Part shown: one piece after another, positions 24,701-33,100 of the stretch
Position numbering within the stretch: position 1 is the first letter of the stretch
Layout of the letters: each line of letters opens with the position of its first letter
Source: Notospermus geniculatus
Taxonomy: Eukaryota > Nemertea > Pilidiophora > Heteronemertea > Lineidae
Direction: 5' to 3'
Assembly: GCA_002633025.1 (NCBI GenBank)
Contig: NMRB01000410.1
Location: forward strand, 202,430-266,429
DNA length: 64,000 nt
Translations under genes and position numbers: made by a program
The notes under the pieces: generated by a model
Told to the model about the DNA's origin: nothing
Database searches by the model: none
The model's input: the letters and a program-made list of their open reading frames with translations, nothing else

Positions 24701-27700
24701 GCTTTCTCAGCTGTTGATATGCTCTGGGCTCGTGGTAATACAGGTCGCCATAGGGACGTGTTGGCTGATATACCGACCCCCAAAAGCGGGGCCGCATTAT
24801 CCAACCAGAGCACAGCATCAACTAGTATGCAAATCAGCCGTGGGACTCGAATACATGATTGGCTTAGGCTATCCAGTACTTTTAATAATAATCTGCACAG
24901 TGTACGCGGTTTTGACGCGCAAAATCCCAGAGGCCTTCAACGAATCTAAGCACATTGGATTTACCATGTACACTACATGCATCATATGGCTTGCTTTCGT
25001 CCCAATATACTTCAGCACAGCTAACAATATCAAGATACGACTTGGGACTTTGTGTTTCTCTATAAGTCTGAGCGCGACTATAGCGCTAATATGCCTATTT
25101 ACGCCTAAACTTTATATCATTCTGCTTCGACCGGAGCGCAATGTCCGCCAGTCCATGATGTCTTCAAAGACTCTTTCCCTATCCAAGCAAAACTCGTCTC
25201 ATAGCCGTGTGGACTCAGGTACTCAGTCGGACGGTGAGCTCCTATCACAGACATATCTCTAGCTAACTTAAGGTGCCTCTCCACGTGAGAGATTTTCTCG
25301 GTTTGATTGGCTCGGGCAACTCAAATTGAACAGTTGTTTCGGTCATTGGTCTCAGCATACGCCGTAAGGAAGCAAAACGTGGTGATCTGCCCCGTAGGTA
25401 AGCCACCTTTTATATGTAGCACGAGAAAATTCTCACGTGGAGCAGCGTCTTAAGTGCTGCTCCACGTGAGAGTTTTCTCGCGCAAGTTGGCTCTCAATCG
25501 GCAATTCATGCAACCACAGAAAATTGTGGACAGTCGTTTGTGGCATTGGTGTCAGCATAATCCGTAAGAAACCAACAATGGTGAATTGCCCATTATTGAG
25601 AGCCAACTCCACGAGAAAACTCTCACGTGGAGGAGCGCCTTTAGTTGCCTCTCCACGTGAAAGTTTTCCCGCAAGTTGGCTTTCAGCCTTTAAAAACTAC
25701 AGGCAATCGTTTCTTGCATTGGTCTTTGCATAAGTTCTGAGCAAACCAAAAATGGTAAATTGTGCCTTGAGGCCCAACTCACGCCAGAAAACTCTCACGT
25801 GGAGAAGCACCTTGCCCCGTTAACCCTGTGTACATTATATAGGTCAAATATCCCTGTTTACTTAGAGAAATAACATTTTTATAACCCTGTGTACATAGAA
25901 CTACTAGAACAGTAACCCTATTTTATAACCCTGTGAACAAATAACCTTTTTTCTTGCACAATAACCCCTATGAACATGTAAGTAGAAAAAAATAACCCAA
26001 CCTATTATGAGTGTACATAGTATAACTCAATTTAATCCCGCGTACTTTAGTACAGTAATGATGTGTAACATTGTGTTTCTAAGTACAGTAATCTACTGGG
26101 TACAGTATAGCCTTGTGTACTGAGTACAGTAACTGTAACTTATATTCATCGTGGCGACGGTCCCCCGCCATGTTGGTTTTTACGAAGTTTTTGCGCACGC
26201 ACTTACAATACATGTATCTCGTGGGCAAAGCAACGCATATGGTCGGGAGTTACGGATTTGCCCACCAGGTGTAACTGCGCATGTGCAGTTTGCAAGAAAT
26301 CCAAGATGGCGGGGGCCGTCGAAACGATGAATTGTGTACTCAGTACAACCAGGGTGGGTAAAAACCCCGACTGCTACAACTTTGTCTTTGTACCAGTTGG
26401 CCGACAATAAATCAGCAGTCTTGTGCGGTGTGCATAGCTAAATAACTGCCTAACTCCTTCAACAAACCGTTGTTTCGTTTCCCGCTTTTGTACAACATAG
26501 AAAGTTTTTCTTTTATTGTGTGAACTCTTTCATAAAGCTCCCGAAAATAATTTGGACTGGTAAACTTGAACAACGTGTACGAAGTAGCCCTATGAATGAA
26601 GTCCCTTCTCATCTTGTGAGAAAAGAGCCGACAATGTTTCCGATCTTTCGAGAGAACAGAAAACAATGCATTGCATAAACTTCGAGTAGTTCTGAGCATG
26701 CTCATTCTCTCACTTCCGGCGCTTTACAACTTCTTTCGTTCTCCTACGCGTGACCTATACCCCAACCTCGCATGTATTACACACCCGACTTATCTAACTT
26801 TACTCTCCGACTTGTTTTGATTAATGTCACATAACCTTTAATTATTTCTGTTAATCCTCTTCTTTTAGAAATAAATAATTTTCCATGATTTATCCTTACC
26901 AAAACTCTTCCAGTCTTATTTTTATTTCATTTTTTCCCTCTGCATGGAAGTTTATTTTGCCTCCTGATTGATAACATGTTGTTAGCTGTCTCCTGAAAAA
27001 GAATATTACAATTTGACGAATGAAGCTTGCGACAACTGCCGGTAAAAAGTAAGAAAGATTAGTGGTTTATTTCTCTCTGAAGAGAAACCACAGCGCCATC
27101 ATACTTCTGTTGGTGGAACTACCGCGATTGAGGTCATGAACAACACTGTTCCTTTCAATGAGAAATAGACAAAGGATCATAATCTGAATGGCTTTCAATT
27201 AGATTTCTGCAGCAGCGACACCAGGGCCCATATTCATAAAACTACTTAAAGGAGCACGGTATTGCCACTTTTTCTCGACAGCCGGCGCCACCGCGCCACT
27301 CTCCAACCCACGGGTCTGGCTACGTCTCGGCGAATGACCCGATTTACTGCGTACATTTTGTAATGCATTTTTGTAGTTCGTCTTACTGCCGCTAGGTGGC
27401 TCCCTCTACGTCGGCAGTCAAATAATGCATTTGAGATCCAATACCGTGCTCCTTTAAGTCTAAGTGTGACACTTATCCTTTGTTCAACACAAAAGGTAAG
27501 TATCACACTTTGACTCAAGTAATTTTACGAATATGGGCGCAGGTGTCTAAAATTACCTGAAGTAGTTTTATGAATATGGGCGCAGGGGCCTAAAATTACC
27601 CGGTCTTGCAGAGGGAAGGTGGCACAATACTGCAAAATTTCTGCCACATTGTTACAAAAGGAATGGTTCACCATCATTCGTTGAATATCCTCGTTCTGGT

Positions 27701-29404
27701 CGACGGAACTAATTGTAATCAGCCCTGAACAGGTTTATTCAATAATTTGCGTCATTCTAACTTCGTATAGAGAGGTGCCTTCGATATACATTTACGTACT
27801 GTACTGTAAAGTCGCGTTTAAGAGTCCATGATTGTTGACAAGTGCCAAATCAGTTAGTAGGCCAGTATTACTAATGTTTAGAAATAGGGCTTTTATCTGA
27901 TTGGCTCTTGCCTGCTAAAATCCCCTCCCACTTGAACAGCATCCAAGCCGAACTGTCAAAGAAAAAGGCGCACTGATTAATTTCGGCTGTCACGTGATTT
28001 TACAGTATGTTTTGAAAACTCATGTCTCATTCATTTGCGCGGGCAGACGAGCATCCAAACAAACGGCTTGGCCAACAAGCAGTCGACCAACCTGTTAAAT
28101 TTGTAAACAGGATGTGAAATTCAGTTTGTGACTATAATTGAACACGTCGACTTCAAACGAGGCTGAGATTGTTAGTGTTTGAGATTATTCGCCCGATGGA
28201 CGGCCAGCTTTTATCTTCTTAATGAACCTAATTAAGATTTTAATTGACAGTGATCCGACCACGTCGTTTGAAGTATTTTTCACTTGGTTGGTTGCGCGTG
28301 AAGGTTTGGTACAGAGTACATCGTTGGCGTTACGTTGTGTGCTGAAGCTGCTAGCAGTGAGATCGCCAGCCATGACTGAGCTACGTAAATCAGTAGTACA
28401 GTGACTGTATATGAAATCAAGTACACGGTCCTGTATTCGACATCAGAAGTACAGATTCTGTATTCAAACTTTTCGTCTCCTGCATTTTGTATTCAAAATA
28501 GACCAAGCACAGTTTAAGTGTTCTGAATCTGACGCTCAGTTTCTGTATTCAAATGCAGAAGTACAGATTTTCTGTATTCAAATGCAGAAGTACAGATTTT
28601 CTGTATTCAAATCAGAAGTATAGATTTTCTCTATTCAAATCAGAAGTACAGTTCAGAAATACAGTCTGTTTTTAAATAAGAAATACAGTTTCTGTATTCG
28701 AAATCAGAAGTACAGTCTCTGTATTCGAAATCAGGCGTACAGTTTTTGTATTGAAAATCAGAAGTACAGTTTCTGTATTCAAATTAGAAGTACAGTTTCT
28801 GTATTCGAAACCAGGCGTACAGTTTCTGTATTGAAAATCAGAAGTACAGTTTCTGTAGACGAAATATGAAGTACGGATTCGGTGTTCTAACTTTTCGTTT
28901 CTGCATTTTGCTTTGTAAACCAGAAGTACAGATTCTGTATTCGTACTTTTCAGTTTATTAGTATTCATCATTCTGTGTTTAGAATACAGAAAGTGCTGTT
29001 TTATCTCAACTTTCCATCTTCTCTTTCAGAGCTAGAGCTTCATCAACGCCTCAAGCCCTCCACCTCCATGAGCAGCGGCCTCAGCCGGTCGACCAGCGCA
29101 ATTCATTTCTGCATTTTGTTTTCTAAACCAGAAGTACAGATTCTGTATTCGTACTTTTCAGTTTACATGTATTTGTATTCATTATTCTGTGTTCAGAATA
29201 CAGAAAGTGCTGTTTTATCTCAACTTTCCATATTCTCTTTCAGAGCTAGAGCTTCATCAACGCCTCAAGCCCTCCACCTCCATGAGCAGCGGCCTCAGCC
29301 GGTCGACCAGCGCAACACAAACCTATAGCAACGGTACAAGCATTAGCACTCAAACTCTGGACAGCATTGGACAGGAATTCGACGATATGGACGTGCAGTT
29401 ATAG
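12731..29404 (+). CDS. Metabotropic glutamate receptor (class C GPCR), 5' exons not found
   Basis: Nine exons: 12731-12879, 16479-16649, 18191-18335, 21345-21487, 21751-22038, 22587-22692, 23171-23307, 24114-25233, 29244-29404. All junctions agree in phase. They encode most of the ligand-binding Venus-flytrap domain, the Cys-rich domain (CSPTCGPGQ to CVECDYG), seven membrane segments and the tail. Signatures include VKASGRELSFVLL, KTNRIARIF, FTMYTTCIIWLAFVPIYF and GSDGW. Residues equivalent to the alpha-amino/carboxyl contacts of rat mGluR1 (Ser165, Thr188, Asp208, Tyr236, Asp318, and Arg323) appear kept, but the position of Lys409 is Gln (21988-21990). The short second intracellular loop (FRAGKRTVRRPKFISP) resembles Gi-coupled groups II/III. 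Expected role: neuronal G-protein signalling to an amino-acid ligand. The N-terminal signal peptide and first part of lobe 1 are missing upstream. Group assignment is uncertain. Confidence 0.92.
12981..13160. mobile_element. Foldback element, CTCCACGTGA family
   Basis: Palindrome GCGCCGCTCCACGTGACAG ... CTGTCACGTGGAGCGGCGC, with internal CTGTCAGA/TGACAGCAAT repeats. The tips resemble the 25.3-25.8 kb array, but the interior is different. Confidence 0.8.
13168..13308. mobile_element. Foldback element, AAGCGCACATTTGC tips
   Basis: Arms AAGCGCACATTTGC...CGGTAGGG and CCCTACCGC...GCAAATGTGCGCTT flank a TCGAC-containing centre. It directly follows the preceding foldback. Confidence 0.75.
13406..13615. 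mobile_element. piggyBac-type MITE, TTAA flanked (copy 1)
   Basis: TTAA at 13402-13405 and 13616-13619 flank an element with ends AGGAACACGG and ACGGGGCTCCT. It is related internally to the element at 27250-27453 in opposite orientation (shared block 'gccgacgtagagagag'). A TTAA target and short TIRs are the hallmark of piggyBac non-autonomous elements. Confidence 0.75.
14311..14660. mobile_element. Inverted-repeat element with nested palindrome
   Basis: The outer arms are AGGGGCCGTCTCAAAATT / AATTTTGAGACGGCCCCTT, followed inward by GATGCCAAAAAGACGAAG and its complement. Inside, 14456-14524 is a separate near-perfect hairpin (AGTAGGCCCATGTAGCCAGA with its complement), apparently one element inserted in another. 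Confidence 0.8.
15165..15612. repeat. Minisatellite, unit about 25 bp
   Basis: About seventeen imperfect copies of GTTGTCACACTTTGATGATG + GTTAA, within the intron between 12879 and 16479. Confidence 0.92.
16681..16910. mobile_element. Inverted-repeat element next to a receptor exon
   Basis: Terminal inverted repeats of about 38 bp (AGTCCGACGCAGCCTTCGCG at the left; CGCGAAGGCTGCGCCGGACT at the right). It starts only 31 bp after the donor of exon 16479-16649. Confidence 0.75.
17361..17512. mobile_element. GC-rich foldback element
   Basis: Palindrome with AAGCTGCTTTTCCACGAGGC arms and an inner GCGGGCGCGGG / CCCGCGCCCGC pair. No coding signal despite several overlapping open frames. Confidence 0.75.
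18745..18825 (+). mobile_element. 5S rRNA-derived SINE fragment
   Basis: 18774-18818 resembles the internal promoter region of 5S rRNA: AAGTTAAGCAACGTTGAGC (A box), then GTCAGTACTTGGATGGG (intermediate element and C box). The 120-nt gene is not complete, so it is a pseudogene or the head of a 5S-derived (SINE3-like) element. Confidence 0.65.
19676..19765. repeat. Three-copy tandem repeat, about 35 bp
   Basis: Copies of TCGGTATTTTCCGTAAGGGC followed by CGAAGTCATGT. A related piece occurs near 19890-19935. Confidence 0.75.
20907..20910. other. Assembly ambiguity (nnnn) before a C/CA run
   Basis: Four undetermined bases next to poly-C and a short CA repeat, about 130 bp before the duplicated block begins. 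Confidence 0.95.
21126..21335. repeat. CATCACCATTAC simple repeat
   Basis: Degenerate ACCATC/ACCATTAC run immediately before receptor exon 21345-21487. It also occurs before both copies of that exon in the second receptor unit (29940-30165 and 30372-30460). Confidence 0.9.
21645..21715 (+). mobile_element. tRNA-like (SINE-type) fragment in receptor intron
   Basis: A GGACTCGAAACCGG anticodon-loop-like block and a B-box-like GGGTTCGAATTC are spaced as in a tRNA. The acceptor stem does not close. A mutated copy lies at about 30772-30827 in the second unit. Confidence 0.5.
22066..22218. mobile_element. Foldback element, TAGGGAGGTTTCG tips (receptor copy 1)
   Basis: TAGGGAGGTTTCGAAATC ... GATTTCGAAACCTCCCTA. 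The arms contain AAACGATAAACGTAAACG and its complement around a loop of about 65 bp. It sits 27 bp after the donor of exon 21751-22038. A different foldback occupies the same place in copy 2. Confidence 0.85.
23364..23481. mobile_element. Foldback element, CTCAAGGCTATTGTTCTC hairpin
   Basis: Palindrome with outer GGCCCGTATTTTAGAATG and inner GTTCCTCAAGGCTATTGTTC arms around CAAC. Other copies are at 33114-33233 and 62463-62550 (degraded). Confidence 0.85.
23598..23716. mobile_element. MITE, AGAGTTTTCGCAAAGC family
   Basis: Inverted ends GAGTTTTCGCAAAGCCCCCG / GGGGGGGCTTGCGAAAACTC of about 40 bp. The central part is CCCATTGTTCGATGCC. It is also present in the second unit at 33338. Confidence 0.85.
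23934..24062. mobile_element. MITE, AGAGTTTTCGCAAAGC family, copy 1 only
   Basis: Complete element of about 127 bp, with AGAGTTTTCGCAAAGCCCCC and its complement, flanked by AATA on both sides. The matching place in the second unit (33632-33635) has a single AATA and no element. Confidence 0.85.
25234..25262 (+). CDS. Alternative receptor C-terminus by reading through the last donor
   Basis: If the donor GACG|GTGAGC at 25233/25234 is not used, the transmembrane exon stays open for nine more codons and ends ...ELLSQTYL at 25262. The spliced form instead continues into 29244-29404 and ends ...DDMDVQL. Both frames are identical in the second receptor copy (34803-34831). An earlier weaker donor (TCAG|GTACTC) has the same phase. 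Confidence 0.5.
25268..25813. mobile_element. Three adjacent CTCCACGTGAGAG foldback elements
   Basis: Three palindromic units in a row (about 25268-25455, 25453-25632 and 25636-25813), each opening CCTCTCCACGTGAGAG or GCTCCACGTGAGAG and closing CTCTCACGTGGAG. The array starts six bases after the read-through stop codon. The same array is in the second unit at 34838-35375. Confidence 0.85.
25814..26150. repeat. Degenerate TAACCCTGTGTACA repeats
   Basis: Loose repeats of ATAACCCTGTGTACATAG and GTACAGTA words within the last receptor intron. They are also present at 35385-35700. Confidence 0.6.
27250..27453. mobile_element. piggyBac-type MITE, TTAA flanked, copy 1 only
   Basis: AGGAGCACGGTATTGCC ... 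GGATCCAATACCGTGCTCCT-like ends are flanked by TTAA at 27246-27249 and 27454-27457. The second unit has an uninterrupted site, ACTACTTAAGTCTAAG, at about 36811, giving an empty-site proof of insertion with TTAA duplication. Confidence 0.9.
28432..28960. repeat. Minisatellite, unit about 27 bp
   Basis: Copies of GAAGTACAGTTTCTGTATTC + GAAATCA upstream of the last receptor exon. The counterpart is 37745-38300. Confidence 0.92.
29030..29100 (+). pseudogene. Truncated extra copy of the last receptor exon
   Basis: It has the same acceptor (TTCTCTTTCAG) and first 71 bases as exon 29244-29404, then runs into minisatellite-type sequence. If spliced here the frame would stay open to 29328 with an unrelated tail. 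The repeated unit is about 214 bp. It is absent from the second unit. Confidence 0.8.
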
Positions 29405-29842
29405 CAATTACAGAATAATAGTACATGTACAAATTATTTACACACGGTCGGGGAGGAATTTGACTACATGGACGTATGGTTATAGCATTTGTTGATATTC
29501 CGATCGTGCAGTTTCATTTTAGGAACAATATTTTCAATTTAGGAACATTTTTTTTTCAATTTAGGAACACTTTTATCATTCGCCGGGTACAATTTCTTCG
29601 GTTGAAGAACGAGTTTTCTGCAATAAGGATACTACATGTAAAAGTACTATACTAGTCCCACGTTGGTCGTTTCTGGTCATTTGGACCTCTGGAATCGGGA
29701 CCCCTCTCAATTAATAGGGACGGCATCTGTTTAGTTCCCAAAATGTCCTTAACAGAGAGGCTCCACTGTAGTTGCACGCAATGAGTAAGTTTCAGCAATA
29801 CGCCAGAGTGGCCATCTTTTGGAAACGGAAAACGCTTTAAGG

Positions 29843-29843
29843 N
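29843..29843. other. Single n at the junction of the duplicated units
   Basis: The left side matches 38965 and continues differently there. The right side matches 21044. The one undetermined base therefore sits exactly on the join. Confidence 0.95.
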
Positions 29844-30174
29844 ATTATTAGATCGTTGCATTTCAACCATCTGCGCAGCTGATATTTGGCTTCTAAAAAA
29901 GTTTGCATTTAATGTATTTCCCGTCCCCGTTCCAGGCAAATTGCCATCACCATACCACATATAACCATTACTAAACCACAACCAGTATCTCGCCGTCAGC
30001 ATTACCATTACATCACCGTCACCATTACCATTACATCACCATCACCATTACTATTACATCACCATCACCATTGCCTGACCATCATCATTACCATTGCATC
30101 ACCATTGCCATCACGAATCCCATTACATCACCCTCACCATTGCCATTTTCATTTGCCATTACCGTATCTTCCAG

Positions 30175-33100
30175 GTGTGATTGTTTTCGGTTCTGACCAG
30201 GAGGTGGCGCAGCTCATGAACGCCGCGAGGAGGAAGAACGCAACAGGTCAGTTTGTTTGGATCGGTTCGGACGGCTGGGGTGGACGTGAGCTGGTCTGGA
30301 AGACGAGAGAGGACCAGGTAGGTGACTCACCCTTGAAACTGCCCAATCCAAGGGCTGAAAATTAATTTAACCTGACCATCATCATTACCATTGCATCACC
30401 ATTACCATCACCAATCCCATTACATCACCCTCACCATTACTATTTTCATTTGCCATTACCGTATCTTCCAGGTGTGATTGTTTTCGGTTCTGACCAGGAG
30501 GTGGCGCAGCTCATGAATGCCGCGAGGAGGAAGAACGCAACAGGTCAGTTTGTTTGGATCGGTTCGGACGGCTGGGGTGGACGTGAGCTGGTCTGGAAGA
30601 CGAGAGAGGACCAGGTAGGTGACTCACCCTTGAAACTGCCCAATCCAAGCGCTGAAAATTAATTTATGCTAATTTATGCATCCTTATATGTTGGTGCACC
30701 CAATCGCAGGAGCAGATGCCCAAGCAGTTTATGAGGTACTTAGCTCCTCTCTCGCACCGTACTTTCGGGGGACGCGGTTGAACGTCGGACTCGAAACCGG
30801 GAGGACACGGGTTCAAATTCCGCACCGGAAATGACGCAAATTGTTTAACTCTTCTGACTGCAGGTAGAGGGCGCTGTGACGGTCCAACCCCTTGCCAAAC
30901 CGGTCAGGGCATTTGACGAATACTTCCTGAATTTAAGACCGGAGACCAACACGAGAAATCCTTGGTTCATCGAGTACTGGGAGGACTACTTCAAGTGTAA
31001 ATACCCTAACAGCCCCTACACCCCCTTCAATGAGGACTTTGAGACGAATTGTACGGATGATCTCACACAGTCGTATGAGACGGGATACATGCCCGAGGCA
31101 CAGCTTCAGTTCGTTAGCGATGCAGTTCTGGCGTTCGCTTATGCTATCAGGGTAAGACAAGTGGTGACGTCATGTTATTAGCGAGGTTTAGCACCTTTCC
31201 GACTCCGACTCCGACAACAACTACCAGAATGAATTGCAGTCCGCTGTGGACATCCTTGATAAAAACGATTTGATAGACGTTTGCAAATTGTAAAATGCCA
31301 TAACTTTGTGGCAGAATAATTTTGACTCGTAATCGGAAGTGCACCGAAATCGCAAATATTATAGTCGTATTTCAAGTCGTAACGACTAGGATTACGAGTT
31401 CAATATTCATAATTTACCCGTATTTCCGATTTATAATGCCGAATTTTTCTGCCTTCAATTTATGGTGTTTGATGAATTGAAAACGTCTACCAACTCGTTT
31501 TAATCAAGGATGTCCACAGCGGACTGCAATTCCTTCTCGTAGTTGAAGTCGGAGTCGGAGTCGGAAAGGTGCTAAACCTGTCTATTATTTCAGGTGTCAC
31601 GGCCCAAAATACATTGCACGTCTACTTCGAGGATATAGATTAAAAGCGCCTCTCTACGTGAAAGTTTTCTTCAGCGCACGAGTTGACTCTCTATGGGCAA
31701 CTGAACCATAGAAAACTATGGGCAATCGTTTTTGCCATTAGACTCAGCGATCAGTGGTGCCACTAGTTGTGAGTGGGAGTAGGTTTGATTGAAGTAGGCC
31801 TATAACTGCTCTTACTCTTCACCCATAATGTACTTGGTATTACATTAAAGCTTTTACTGCGTCAATTGGCGCTGAAAAGGTAAATGTCGTCCTGGGTATA
31901 TACAAAGATTACCCAGGATCTCAATCTTCACTAAAACAATACCCTGGGTGTAGTTTCGGTAGCCAAACATCACCCAGCTTCCGCAATCTGAGCCTAGGAA
32001 CGAGTCCTATGTAGAAATCCCGCGGAATCTCGCTGTTTCGCGCCGTTGAGTGAAGCTGTTCACGACATTCTTCAGGCGGTCACGTGACCACGGGCGAGAC
32101 AACCTCGAATCCAGATGTCATACTACGATGCTGGGTGATGTTCGGCTACCGAAACTTCACCCAGGGTATTGTTTTAGGGAAGATTGAGATCCTGGGTAAT
32201 CTTTGTATAATCCTGGATGACATTTACCCTTTCAGCTCAATTGGCAATGCTCCCACTGACCATAGGCGGTATTTTACCATCCGGCAGCAAGTTCGGAACA
32301 TTCGTCAGCCGCTCAGCATCTTTTCTAATTTGCAGAATACGCAAAAGAGGTTTTGTCCTGGCGAAGAAGGACTCTGTGAAAAGATCGACCCCATACCAGG
32401 CAAACTTTTACTAGAAGAACTTAAGAAAGTCCAATTTGAAGGTAAGTTTGCATGTTTCTGGTGCTGGGATGATCGTTTAAGCCCAACAGTATGCGTTACG
32501 TTTTGCATCTCGCGACGGCCGACGTAACCTTTGACCTTTAGGCAACGTGGTATATGCATGCTCGATAAGACTGTTCAAATCTATCTATATGAATGATCTA
32601 AGTTACCAGTTAGGTATTGGGAGTGTTGCTACACATAAAAGAATGAGTTCAACATTGTTACCTTACCTGATGAAGGGTTAGTCAGGCTGTAACAGCTCGT
32701 TGAACTTCTCAAGTGATGAAGCTATGGCGGCCATTTTTGTTTCGACAGAGTATCAGTCCAGACTCGCTGTTACCACTGGCTATATATAGGCCTAGGTTGG
32801 ACAGGAGACCAATCTAAGGTGGGGAGGGACAAAGAGTCACCTAATGCATACTGTTGGGCTCTAAATGGCCACAAATAAAGCAATTCCTTCCCAACTAATC
32901 GAAACGTCTATATTTCTTAGGTTTATCAGGTCAAGACGTACGTTTCGACAGAAACCTCGACGGTCCGCCGAGATACCGGATCCTTAATTTCCAACAACCC
33001 AAACCTGGGGAATACCGATGGCAAGAGGTCGGCTTCTTCACGGATTTCGAACTCACTGTGAGTAGGGTTAAAACCTTTTTGACCTATTCGGTCCTTTGTG

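Larger units (their letters stand above)
21044..29842. repeat. Direct duplication, first copy (8.8 kb)
   Basis: Begins ATTATTAGATCGTTGCATTT and ends AACGCTTTAAGG. It matches 29844-38965 almost throughout, including exons, introns, minisatellites and flanking sequence, apart from indels and several inserted elements. Confidence 0.92.

Noticed and set aside
28432-28960. Spaced repeats considered as a CRISPR array
   Set aside because: The units are contiguous with no unique spacers, and the genome is eukaryotic; the same applies to all tandem arrays here.
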